Assembly (NCBI RefSeq): GCF_000504085.1
Contig: NC_022792.1
Location: 1,268,001 to 1,332,000 of the forward strand
Length of the DNA stretch: 64,000 nucleotides
Reading direction: 5' to 3'
DNA from: Pseudothermotoga elfii DSM 9442 = NBRC 107921
GTDB lineage: Bacteria > Thermotogota > Thermotogae > Thermotogales > DSM-5069
Positions 17,568 to 25,852 of this stretch are shown here, piece by piece. Under the pieces are notes generated by a model, which worked only from the letters and a program-made list of their open reading frames with translations, made no database searches and was not told the DNA's origin. The position numbers and the translations under genes were made by a program. The stretch's first letter is position 1; each line of letters starts with the position of its first letter.

Positions 17568-18105
17568 TTTTTACCTTGCAGGTGGAACATCTCTTTGCTT
17601 GAAATACAACCACAGGCCTTCTTTGGATTTTGACTTTTTCCTTTTTCCTGAAAAAAACTTTTCAAACATATACGAGAACGAGATATACAAACATTTCAAT
17701 ATAGAATTTATTTATAAAGATAACCAAACGCTTATTTTTCAATTAGATGGGATTAAGGTTTCACTATTTGAATATCCATACCCACTTTTAGAAGAACCAG
17801 ACAAGATCACAGATCTTTATTTAGCACATGATAAAGATATTGCTTGTATGAAAATGAGCGCAATCGCTCAGAGAGGACTCAAAAAAGATTTCTTCGATTT
17901 ATGGTATTTAATCAACATTTACAGATGGGGTATGAAAGAATTGCTTTCAATGCTTGAGAGAAAATACAAGGATTATAATCCGCTTATATTCCTTAAGGCA
18001 CTCGTATATTTCGAAGACGCAGAGAAAAACATAGATTTTGAAGAAGTGGAAGAAAAATGGCTCAGTATAAAGAAATTCTTTACCGGTTATATAAAATCTT
18101 TTTAA
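17500..18105 (+). CDS. AbiEii/AbiGii-type nucleotidyltransferase (toxin candidate)
   Basis: A 201-residue minimal nucleotidyltransferase: LAGGTSL (26-32), then HRPSLDFDFF with D43 and D45, and the late KKDFFDLWYLI motif. Predicted to transfer nucleotides to RNA or protein like type IV toxins. ATG 17500 follows GGAGG at the right spacing; the upstream ATG 17455 lies far inside the partner gene without a ribosome site. It is a different subfamily from the AbiEii domain fused to Csx11. It converges on wecB with 4 bp overlap and marks the end of the defence island. Confidence 0.75.
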   Translation: MKKLREDQMKVLEKLLQLGIFHDFYLAGGTSLCLKYNHRPSLDFDFFLFPEKNFSNIYENEIYKHFNIEFIYKDNQTLIFQLDGIKVSLFEYPYPLLEEPDKITDLYLAHDKDIACMKMSAIAQRGLKKDFFDLWYLINIYRWGMKELLSMLERKYKDYNPLIFLKALVYFEDAEKNIDFEEVEEKWLSIKKFFTGYIKSF

Positions 18106-19172
18106 TTATTCCTGAAAAAACTCGTCTTTATAATCTCAACAATCTTTTCAGAAGAATTTCCATCGCCATAGACATTTTCAGGATATTCCACAGAGTTATC
18201 TTCCATGGTTATATCGAACAAGTTATTTTCATCTGATAGACTGTTCCATTCTGCTTCAACAAGCTCTCTCCAACCTGTGTCTGGCATTACAACCACTGCT
18301 TGTTTTCCAGCGAAATAAGCCTCTTTTTGAAGGCCTCCACTGTCTGTTATGACCTTCCAGCAGTTCTTCACAAGACCCATTAGATTCAAGTAATCTACCG
18401 GCTCGATTATCACAGCATTTTCTAAATATTTCCACAGTTTGAATTCTTCTATTCTCTTTTTTGTCCTTGGATGTATTGGAAGCACTATTTTTATTTGCTC
18501 TGATATCTTTTTCAGCTGCTGAAGAATTTTTCCTAATTTCTCTTTGCTGTCGACATTGAAATCTCTGTGAAGTGTGACAAGAATATATTCATTTTCTTCA
18601 AGATCGAGGGCTTTGTACGTATCATACCTGAAACTTTTTTCCATCTGCAGATACAGATCGTACATCACATCGCCAGCAAAATACACACCTTTTTCTATCC
18701 CTTCTTTTTTCAGATTCTCTACGGCAAGCATTGAAGGGCAAAACAGGTAAGTTGATACATGATCTGTCAATATTCTGTTTATCTCCTCTGGCATATCTTT
18801 TGGCTCCTGCCTGACTCCTGCTTCGATGTGTGCAACTGGTATCTTTAACTTTGCTCCAACGATTGCGCCTGCAAGAGTGGTGTTTGTGTCTCCATAAACC
18901 AGTATCATATCTGGTTTTTCTTTCAAAACTACTTTTTCAAACTCTATCATGATCTTTCCTGTCATCTCTCCATGACTGGCTGAACCGACATTGAGATTGT
19001 AGTCTGGATTTTTTATGCCAAGCACCTCAAAAAACACATCGGACATGTTGTAATCATAGTGCTGCCCAGAATGAACGAGTATCTCTTCGATATAATGTTC
19101 TTTCAACCTCTTGTGAACAATCGCTTCTTTTATAATCTGCGGCCTTGCCCCAACTAATGAAAGCAGTCTCAT
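18102..19172 (-). CDS. wecB: UDP-N-acetylglucosamine 2-epimerase (non-hydrolysing)
   Basis: Interconverts UDP-GlcNAc and UDP-ManNAc for surface polysaccharides. The 356-residue chain shows the full family pattern: GARPQIIKEA at the start, VHSGQHYDYNMSDVFF, VYGDTNTTLAGA, HIEAGVR, PEEINR, LVTLHR, and the C-terminal TDSGGLQKEA followed by RELVEAEWN. It is transcribed away from the acyl-carrier operon at 19352, with which it shares a 180-bp divergent spacer, and may supply sugars for the same surface polymer. Confidence 0.92.
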   Translation of the reverse strand: MRLLSLVGARPQIIKEAIVHKRLKEHYIEEILVHSGQHYDYNMSDVFFEVLGIKNPDYNLNVGSASHGEMTGKIMIEFEKVVLKEKPDMILVYGDTNTTLAGAIVGAKLKIPVAHIEAGVRQEPKDMPEEINRILTDHVSTYLFCPSMLAVENLKKEGIEKGVYFAGDVMYDLYLQMEKSFRYDTYKALDLEENEYILVTLHRDFNVDSKEKLGKILQQLKKISEQIKIVLPIHPRTKKRIEEFKLWKYLENAVIIEPVDYLNLMGLVKNCWKVITDSGGLQKEAYFAGKQAVVVMPDTGWRELVEAEWNSLSDENNLFDITMEDNSVEYPENVYGDGNSSEKIVEIIKTSFFRNN

Positions 19173-19293
19173 TCGACCAAACCTCCTGAATTTATATCTC
19201 TAAAGACTATACTAACAGAAAAGCTGAATTTATTATGGCACACCTTATTATATTGCAGAACCGTTATAGAAACTACTTATCAGTGTTATACTA

Positions 19294-19299
19294 TATAAT
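19294..19299 (+). promoter_or_regulatory. -10 element upstream of the acyl-carrier operon
   Basis: TATAAT lies about 50 nt before the acyl carrier protein start in an AT-rich divergent spacer. A matching -35 at normal distance is poor, so this is only a candidate. Confidence 0.3.
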
Positions 19300-19351
19300 A
19301 GTGGCAAGTTCGATTTCATAAGTAGTATCTGGCAGGAAGGAGAGTCATGAT

Positions 19352-19579
19352 ATGGAAGAAGAAGTAAAGAAGATAATAAACAAAATCTTAGAAAGAAAGA
19401 AAAAGGAACCATTAAAAGAACTAAATTACGATCTATCGCTGAGAAATGATCTGGATATGGATTCATTAGATCTGGCAGAACTGACTGTTAGGATAGAAGA
19501 CGCATTTGGAATTGATGTGTTCGAAGACGGGATTATTGATACAATTGGTGAGATAATGGATAAAATTAATAAAAGGTGA
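19352..19579 (+). CDS. acyl carrier protein
   Basis: A 75-residue acidic protein with the phosphopantetheine site MDSLDLAEL (Ser near residue 37) and the length and helix pattern of ACP. It opens an operon with an adenylate-forming ligase, an SDR and an LpxD-like acyltransferase, so it probably holds a dedicated acyl group for sugar or amino-sugar acylation rather than being the main fatty-acid-synthesis ACP. Confidence 0.85.
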   Translation: MEEEVKKIINKILERKKKEPLKELNYDLSLRNDLDMDSLDLAELTVRIEDAFGIDVFEDGIIDTIGEIMDKINKR

Positions 19580-19583
19580 TGAT

Positions 19584-20819
19584 ATGAAATTATTTTTCTG
19601 GACTGAAAACATGCAGAAAACATATGAGAATTTGATCGATGATATAAATAAAACAAAAAAATTGAAAAGATATATAAAAGAAAAAGAGCCGTATGAGATA
19701 TACAAAAATTTGATAGCAAGTATATTAGCCTGTGAAAATGTGGTCCTTCTGGATTCGGATTTTTCAAACGAAGAGATATTAAATTTGGGCATTTCTATTG
19801 AAAATCTTGAAGAAGAAGTAGATGTTGAAGATATAAGTGTATCGAGTTTTGAAGAAGTGCTGCGATTAATTGAAACATATGGGAAAAACTGGCAGGTTAC
19901 GCTCTATACTTCTGGAACAACTGGAAGACCAAAAAGAGTTTCACACAACTTGGAAACTTTAACCAGGGGTGTAAAAACTGGGGAGAGATTCAAAAATAAC
20001 ATCTGGGCATTCGCATATAATCCCACACACTTTGCTGGATTACAGGTGTTTTTTCAGGCTTTTTATAACGAAAACCCCATGATTTACGTCTTTGAAATGA
20101 ATAGAAAGAAAATAGAGGAAACCCTGAGAAAATTCAAAGTAACCAACATTTCCGCAACACCAACATATTACCGCTCGATCATACCGTATTTTAAGAATCA
20201 GGTGACTTCTATAGAAAGAATTACAATGGGTGGCGAAAAGTTTGACGAAGATTTAGAAAGGGAACTTTTGAGAATTTTCCCAAACGCGAAGATCAGAAAT
20301 GTTTATGCGTCGACAGAAGCGGGGAGTTTGTTTGCTGCGGAAGGTGATATATTTAAAATAAATCCAGAAATGGCGGATAAAATAAAAATATCGGACGATA
20401 ATGAGCTGTTAATCCATAAAAGCCTGTTGGGGTATTCACATGATCTTCAGTTAGATGGCGAATGGTACAGAACCGGCGATGTAGTTGAAAAAATAGATAA
20501 AAATCATTTCAGGTTTTTCGCAAGAAAAACAGAGATGATAAACATTGGTGGGTATAAGGTAAACCCACACGAAGTAGAAAATGAGATCAAGAAAATTGAT
20601 GGAGTAATAGATGCCGTGGTCAAAGCCAGAAAAAATAAAGTAACTGGGAATATATTGATGGCAGATATAAAGGTTAAAGATGGAACGGATGTTGAGAATA
20701 AAGAAAAAGAGATAATAACAATTCTGAGTGAAAAATTGCAGAATTGGAAAGTCCCAAGAATTCTGAATTTTGTTGAAGAAATAGAGACAACCAAAACAAG
20801 TAAGAAGATGAGAATATGA
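19584..20819 (+). CDS. adenylate-forming acyl ligase (acyl-ACP/acyl-CoA synthetase type)
   Basis: A 411-residue ANL-superfamily enzyme. Motifs: P-loop-like YTSGTTGRPK (about 112-121), ATPTYY, NVYASTEAG, the YRTGD segment, and KTEMINIGGYKVNPHEVE of the C-terminal domain; the chain ends in KTSKKMR with the likely catalytic lysine. It would activate a carboxylic acid as acyl-adenylate and load the adjacent ACP. The shortened N-terminus (about 100 residues before the P-loop) is like small acyl-ACP ligases. Substrate cannot be read from sequence. Confidence 0.8.
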   Translation: MKLFFWTENMQKTYENLIDDINKTKKLKRYIKEKEPYEIYKNLIASILACENVVLLDSDFSNEEILNLGISIENLEEEVDVEDISVSSFEEVLRLIETYGKNWQVTLYTSGTTGRPKRVSHNLETLTRGVKTGERFKNNIWAFAYNPTHFAGLQVFFQAFYNENPMIYVFEMNRKKIEETLRKFKVTNISATPTYYRSIIPYFKNQVTSIERITMGGEKFDEDLERELLRIFPNAKIRNVYASTEAGSLFAAEGDIFKINPEMADKIKISDDNELLIHKSLLGYSHDLQLDGEWYRTGDVVEKIDKNHFRFFARKTEMINIGGYKVNPHEVENEIKKIDGVIDAVVKARKNKVTGNILMADIKVKDGTDVENKEKEIITILSEKLQNWKVPRILNFVEEIETTKTSKKMRI

Positions 20820-21538
20820 AGACTGTGGTGGTTACAGGAGATTCACGAGGCTTAGGAAGCGAAATATGCAAAGAGTTGCTAAGAAAAGGTTATAGAGTCA
20901 TAGGAATAAGCCGAAAAGTGTCTGAAAAAGTTATAGAAATGCAAAGCATCTATGGGAAACTCTATAATCACATAAATTTTGATTTGAGTGAGTCTGAAAA
21001 GATAAAAGATTTGTACATCGATCTTTTAAAACCTGAAGGACCGATATACGGATTAGTAAACAATGCAGCAATAGCTTACGATGACATTGTTACAAACGCA
21101 CAAATTGAACCTTTGGAGAAAATGTTCAGAGTAAATGTTTATTCCACTATATTGTTAACAAAATATATAATAAGGGATATGTTACTTCATAACACCCAGG
21201 GAAGTATAGTACATATAAGCTCTGTAAGCGCGCACACAGGATATAAAGGTTTAAGTATGTATGCAGCAACAAAAGGAGCCATCGAGGCTTTTTCCAAAAC
21301 AGTGGCAAGAGAATTTGGTACTAAGAAAATAAGAAGTAACTGTGTAGCTCCTGGTTTTATGGAAACAGATATGAGTCGATCACTTACAGAAGAAGATAAA
21401 AAAAGAATATATCAAAGAAATTCTTTAAAAGAAGAAACGAAAATTGAAAGTGTGGCAAAAGCTGTTCTATTTTTATTAGATGAAGAAAGTTACTCAATTA
21501 CAGGTCAGGTTATCCATGTTGATAATGGAACCATCTGA
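20816..21538 (+). CDS. short-chain dehydrogenase, FabG-like 3-oxoacyl reductase
   Basis: A 240-residue SDR: TGDSRGLG nucleotide-binding loop (the usual TGxxxGxG), VNNAA, active-site Ser in HISSVS, YAATK with Tyr and Lys, and the C-terminal APGFMETDM. Start overlaps the ligase stop by 4 nt. In this operon it would reduce an ACP-bound 3-oxoacyl chain or a sugar; the ACP context favours the former. Confidence 0.8.
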   Translation: MKTVVVTGDSRGLGSEICKELLRKGYRVIGISRKVSEKVIEMQSIYGKLYNHINFDLSESEKIKDLYIDLLKPEGPIYGLVNNAAIAYDDIVTNAQIEPLEKMFRVNVYSTILLTKYIIRDMLLHNTQGSIVHISSVSAHTGYKGLSMYAATKGAIEAFSKTVAREFGTKKIRSNCVAPGFMETDMSRSLTEEDKKRIYQRNSLKEETKIESVAKAVLFLLDEESYSITGQVIHVDNGTI

Positions 21539-21568
21539 CATATTTTAAAACCTCCAGGAGTTGGTAGA

Positions 21569-22414
21569 ATGCTTTTGTCAGAAATTAAAGGCATAAATTT
21601 CTTAAAAGATGGTCATTTCGAGAATTTTGGGAAGTTAGGGAGAATATACCTGAATAACACGATATCTTTCATAAACTCGGAAGAATACTTGAAGCACATT
21701 AATGAAAAAATCACATGTATAGTCTGTACTGAAGAACTTATTAAATATTTTGTCGACAAAGACATTGGCATTGTGGTTTCGAAGAAACCAAAAAACACGT
21801 TTTACGAAATTTACTACCAACTTTATTTAAATGGATATTTTAAGTATGCAGAAAACAAAATATCGGACAAAGCATATATCTCACCAAGAGCTGTTATTGC
21901 AAAATCTGGTGTTATTATAGGCGACGACTGTGTAGTTGAGGACAATGTTGTTATTCGAGAAGGATCTATTTTGGAAGAAAGTGTAATAGTTAGAAATAAC
22001 TCTATCATTGGTTGCGAAGGATTTGAAGTTGCTAATATTTTTGGAGTCAATAAAATTGTCCCACATACAGGATATTGTGTATTGAGAAAGAATGTTGAAA
22101 TATTACACAATGTTTGTATTTGTAAAGGTCTTTTTAAAGGATATGACACAATAATAGGTGAGAATGTGAAAATTGATAATTTTACTCAAATAGCACATGC
22201 TGTGAAAATCGGGAAAAACTCAGAGATCGCTGGTGGAACAGTTATTTCAGGAAATACAGAAATAGGAGAAAATGCTTGGATTGGTCCCAATGCAACCATT
22301 TCGAACGGTTTAAAAATTGGTAATAGTGTGCATATTTCCATTGGAGCTGTTGTCGTTAATAATCTGGATGATAAAAGAAAAAGTGTCCGGCAATTTTGCT
22401 TACGAACACCGTAA
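21569..22414 (+). CDS. LpxD-like left-handed beta-helix acyltransferase
   Basis: Residues from about 100 on are hexapeptide repeats ([IV]-G-x-x-x-x: VIIGDDCVVEDNVVI, KIDNFTQIAHAVKIGKNSEIAGG, TEIGENAWIGPNATI) with His in FTQIAHAVKIG at the place of the LpxD catalytic His. The first 100 residues are a small mixed domain comparable to the LpxD N-terminal domain. LpxD moves a 3-hydroxyacyl chain from ACP to an amino-sugar nucleotide; Thermotogota are not known for lipid A, so the product is probably another acylated surface sugar. The neighbouring ACP and ligase provide the donor. Confidence 0.75.
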   Translation: MLLSEIKGINFLKDGHFENFGKLGRIYLNNTISFINSEEYLKHINEKITCIVCTEELIKYFVDKDIGIVVSKKPKNTFYEIYYQLYLNGYFKYAENKISDKAYISPRAVIAKSGVIIGDDCVVEDNVVIREGSILEESVIVRNNSIIGCEGFEVANIFGVNKIVPHTGYCVLRKNVEILHNVCICKGLFKGYDTIIGENVKIDNFTQIAHAVKIGKNSEIAGGTVISGNTEIGENAWIGPNATISNGLKIGNSVHISIGAVVVNNLDDKRKSVRQFCLRTP

Positions 22415-22529
22415 TTTTTTGAAGGATTTTATTGCCAAAAAAATACGATAAACTTTGTATCTGACTCTAAACATTGATTCTTTGAAAGCTCGAATGCAAT
22501 TTTTCAAAACAGTAAAGTTTAATATCATC

Positions 22530-23489
22530 TCAGAAACTGATGTGTTCAAAATTTAATACACCATGGTCCAAATAAAAAACCATTGGGTAGAAATATCTTC
22601 CAGCCAGTTTTCCATTTTGATCATACACTCTTGCTTCGTCGCCAGAATTGTTCCAGATATGTATTTTTGTCCAGATGAATGTCCCGGCTGCTTTTGGCCC
22701 GGATGAAATCACTACAGATTCGCGAGGTTTGAGCACAAAATCTGGGAAAATGAATGATTGCCCTCCATAACTTTCTATTTTCCAGCCTTTCAGATTTAGC
22801 TCTGTACCACCGAGATTTATTACAAATACCTTTTCGGCTTGACCTTTGTACTCTACATAAACCCCAACAGAAACAGGTGTAGTGCTAAAACCAGATTTGA
22901 GATTTTGTAGAACCATGTTTTCATCGATCTTTCCCCACAGGCCAAGACTGTTTTCTCTTGCATAGCGTTCTGCTTGCAATAAAAAATCGCGCATTGGTTC
23001 ATCTACTCTGTAAGATGTCAAAGCGCGCCCATAACCATTGAGTAATAAAACCAAACTGTGAGAAACAAGGACAGGCTCGTTCGAGCTATCAAAAGCATAG
23101 TACCAAACATGTGCGAGCAAACGCTGATATCTATCTAATAAATCAGGATACTGAAACGTTAGAAAAACCCTACCGTCTTTCTCAAGGAGTATCTTTGTGA
23201 AAAGTGATGCTGCTCGCGCAAAATATTCCACCTCTTTTTGTGGATGAACACTTTCTGGAGTATCCAGGCCAATAATTCGCAGTGTTTTTACTTTTTCATT
23301 CAATCTAACCTCGACAGTGTCCCCATCGATGTGCCTGTTGATCAGGGCTGTTTGCGAGCTTTGCAAAGAAATTGCAAATTCTTTTGCATACAGAAATGTG
23401 ACACCATTTCTGTGCAATTCAATGACATTCAATGCAAAACAAAGCGAGGAGACCACAAAAATCATTGCAAACGCTATATGTATTTTCAC
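22530..23489 (-). CDS. secreted thermonuclease (SNase) with lamin-tail domain
   Basis: The 319-residue protein begins with a signal peptide (MKIHIAFAMIFVVSSLCFA). Residues about 50-180 are a staphylococcal-nuclease domain with HIDGDTVEVRL, LRIIGLDTPES and the late ALTSYR/LGLWG segments. Residues about 205-300 form a lamin-tail domain (VFVINLGGTELNLKGWKIES...FVLKPRESVVIS...IWNNSGDEARVYDQNGKL). Such nucleases degrade extracellular DNA or RNA for nutrition. The active-site Arg/Asp/Glu set appears kept in the first two motifs. It is a single gene ending downstream of katG on the same strand. Confidence 0.85.
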   Translation of the reverse strand: MKIHIAFAMIFVVSSLCFALNVIELHRNGVTFLYAKEFAISLQSSQTALINRHIDGDTVEVRLNEKVKTLRIIGLDTPESVHPQKEVEYFARAASLFTKILLEKDGRVFLTFQYPDLLDRYQRLLAHVWYYAFDSSNEPVLVSHSLVLLLNGYGRALTSYRVDEPMRDFLLQAERYARENSLGLWGKIDENMVLQNLKSGFSTTPVSVGVYVEYKGQAEKVFVINLGGTELNLKGWKIESYGGQSFIFPDFVLKPRESVVISSGPKAAGTFIWTKIHIWNNSGDEARVYDQNGKLAGRYFYPMVFYLDHGVLNFEHISF

Positions 23490-23521
23490 TTGTACCGCCT
23501 TTCTGAAAATACACTTTTTTG

Positions 23522-25702
23522 CTATACTTTCAAATCAAACCTGTCCAGAGTCATAACTTTATCCCAAGTTTTAATAAAGTCAGATACAAACTTTTCCTTT
23601 TCATCATCACTCGCATAGACTTCCGCGACAGCTCGCAGTTCATCGTGATGGGCAAAGATAAGATCTACTCTTGTTGCTTTGAACTCCGGCTCTTTTGTTT
23701 TTCTATTAAATCCCTCAAACAAATAACGATGTTCATCTATCTGTTTCCACTCAATATTCATATCCAGCAGATTTACAAAAAAGTCATTTGTCAGAGTGCC
23801 TACAGTATGTGTTAAAACTCCATAATTTTTATAACTGTAAACAGCTCCAAGTACTCTCAATCCTCCAACGATTACAGCCAGTTCTGGCACTGTTAGTTTT
23901 AATAACTGGGCTTTGTCTATTAGAAAATATTCTGGAGTTGTGCTAATATCTGATTCATCTATTTTGTATGGATCTTTGAAGTAATTCCTGAAACCGTCTG
24001 CAAAAGGTTCTATTTCTCTATAAAATTCTTCCTCAACCTGATCTTGAAGGGCATCTACTCTTCCAGGAATGAATGGAACTCTGACATCAAACCCAGCCTT
24101 TTTAGCAGCAAATTCTATAGCAGCACAGCCTCCGAGAACTATCAAATCGGCTATGGAAACCTTCTTGTTGTTTTTTTGCTCTTCATTGAATTTTTTCTGG
24201 ATTTTTTCATAAACCTTTATGATCTTTATCAGATCATATGGATGATTTACCTCCCATAGATTCATGGGACGCAACCTTATCCGTGCTCCGTTAGCTCCAC
24301 CTCTTCTGTCAGAATCTCTGTAAGTTGAAGCTGAAGACCAGGCGGTATAGACCAGTTGAGAAATATTTATACCAGAATTGAGGATCTGCTTTTTCAGATA
24401 TTCAATATCTTCTTCATCGATCAGTTCATAATCTCTTTTGGGTAAAGGGTCCTGCCAGATGAATTCTTCTTTTGGAACATAAGGACCGATATAGCACGAT
24501 TTTGGTCCCATATCTCTGTGAGTAAGTTTGAACCACGCTCGGGCAAAGGCTTTTTCAAATTCTTCGGGATTTTCAAGAAACTTCTTTGCAATTTTTGAAT
24601 AAACCGGATCAAATTTCAAAGCCAGATCAGCTGTGAGCATTCGGGGTTTGTGCCTTCTGTTTGGATCGAAAGGATCAGGAACCATTTCCGGGGCATTTTT
24701 AGCTACCCACTGGTTTTTCCCATCTGGGCTTTTTTCGAGTTCCCATTCGAACTCCAAAAGAAACTTCAAATACTGTATACCAAATTTCGTTGGCTTTGAA
24801 GACCATATGACTTCAAATCCCGATGTATATGTATCAGAAGCCTTACCGGTTTTGTATGTGTATTTCCATCCCAACCCCATTTGTTCTATGGGCGAAGAGC
24901 TTGGGTCTGGACCGAGGTCTTTGCTGGGCCCGGCTCCATGGCATTTTCCAAAAGAATGCCCACCAGCAATCAAAGCCACTGTTTCTTCATCATTCATACC
25001 CATTCTGCTAAAGGCAAGTCTTATTTCTTTGGCAGATCCAGCTGGGTCGGGATTTCCCATGGGGCCTTCAGGATTGACATAGATCAACCCCATTTCAGTT
25101 GCAGCAAAAGGTTTCTCCAGTTCTCCTTCTTTAAAACGCTCTTTTCCACTCAACATTTCCTGCTCGGCTCCCCAATCCGGGCTTTCGTCGGCTTCAAAAA
25201 CATCCTCTCTGCCAAGAGAAAATCCCAGAATTTTTACACCCATATCCTGCAGGGCAACAGTCCCGGCAAGAATAATCAAATCTGCCCAAGAGAGCTTTTT
25301 CCCGTATTTTTTCTTGATAGGCCAGAGTAACCTGATAGCCTTATCGAGGTTTATATTGTCCGGCCAGTTTATCCTTGCTGGAAACCGAATACTGCCGTTT
25401 TTAGCACCACCTCTGCCGTCGTGAATTCTGTAGCTCCCGGCACTATGCCACGAAAGTCGAATAAAAAGAGGACCATAATGTCCAAAATCAGCGGGCCACC
25501 AGTCTTGAGAAGTCTTCATAAGTTTTTTCAAATCTTCTATAACAGCATCAACATCGAGAGTTTTAACCTCTTTGAGATAATCATAATCTGATCCGTATGG
25601 ATTTGAATCTGAACAGTTTTGCCTTAAAATTTTCAGGTTTAGTCTGTTTGGCCACCAATCTGTGATCCACCTTTTTCTTGATTTTCGCTCTTTGCTTTTC
25701 AC
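23522..25702 (-). CDS. katG: catalase-peroxidase
   Basis: A 726-residue haem enzyme that breaks down H2O2. The distal site IRLSWHSAG (R82, W85, H86) and proximal [11 protein letters not shown] are intact; the Tyr in [11 protein letters not shown] and the Met in IEQMGLGW give the Met-Tyr-Trp adduct needed for catalase activity. The duplicated C-terminal domain is present, so the protein is full length. It starts at GTG with GGGGGGAT upstream. KatG is not typical for an anaerobic Thermotogota core genome and may be acquired; it is the only obvious oxidative-stress enzyme here. Confidence 0.93.
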   Translation of the reverse strand: MKSKERKSRKRWITDWWPNRLNLKILRQNCSDSNPYGSDYDYLKEVKTLDVDAVIEDLKKLMKTSQDWWPADFGHYGPLFIRLSWHSAGSYRIHDGRGGAKNGSIRFPARINWPDNINLDKAIRLLWPIKKKYGKKLSWADLIILAGTVALQDMGVKILGFSLGREDVFEADESPDWGAEQEMLSGKERFKEGELEKPFAATEMGLIYVNPEGPMGNPDPAGSAKEIRLAFSRMGMNDEETVALIAGGHSFGKCHGAGPSKDLGPDPSSSPIEQMGLGWKYTYKTGKASDTYTSGFEVIWSSKPTKFGIQYLKFLLEFEWELEKSPDGKNQWVAKNAPEMVPDPFDPNRRHKPRMLTADLALKFDPVYSKIAKKFLENPEEFEKAFARAWFKLTHRDMGPKSCYIGPYVPKEEFIWQDPLPKRDYELIDEEDIEYLKKQILNSGINISQLVYTAWSSASTYRDSDRRGGANGARIRLRPMNLWEVNHPYDLIKIIKVYEKIQKKFNEEQKNNKKVSIADLIVLGGCAAIEFAAKKAGFDVRVPFIPGRVDALQDQVEEEFYREIEPFADGFRNYFKDPYKIDESDISTTPEYFLIDKAQLLKLTVPELAVIVGGLRVLGAVYSYKNYGVLTHTVGTLTNDFFVNLLDMNIEWKQIDEHRYLFEGFNRKTKEPEFKATRVDLIFAHHDELRAVAEVYASDDEKEKFVSDFIKTWDKVMTLDRFDLKV

Positions 25703-25756
25703 AATATCCCCCCTCTTTTTCGTTCTGCTACTATATAATATCTAATGCTACCATAC

Positions 25757-25785
25757 AATTTAAAATTGATAAAAACACCTGTCAA
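25757..25785 (-). promoter_or_regulatory. candidate katG promoter
   Basis: On the minus strand TTGACA (25785-25780) is followed after 17 bp by TAAATT (25762-25757), about 55 nt before the katG GTG. The -35 falls inside the loop of the terminator hairpin of the upstream ABC operon. No clear PerR-type palindrome is seen. Confidence 0.4.
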
Positions 25786-25807
25786 TATGAATACCAGCAG
25801 GTGTTTT
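25772..25807 (-). terminator. hairpin ending the peptide/ABC operon
   Basis: AAAACACCTG (25772-25781) and CAGGTGTTTT (25798-25807) are a perfect 10-bp inverted repeat with a 16-nt loop. It lies 45 nt past the stop of the last ABC gene and before the katG start. The stem ends in T on either strand, so it may act as a rho-independent terminator. Confidence 0.6.
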
Positions 25808-25852
25808 CGAATCAAATAGTCTTGTGTGTGTTCACAAAATTCTTGCAGGTAC

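Noticed and set aside
1-18105. CRISPR array expected near the effector genes
   Set aside because: No regularly spaced direct repeats of 25-40 nt were found in the intergenic gaps of the island.
23238-23815. Plus-strand frames over the nuclease and katG ends
   Set aside because: Antisense shadows of two well-supported minus-strand genes.
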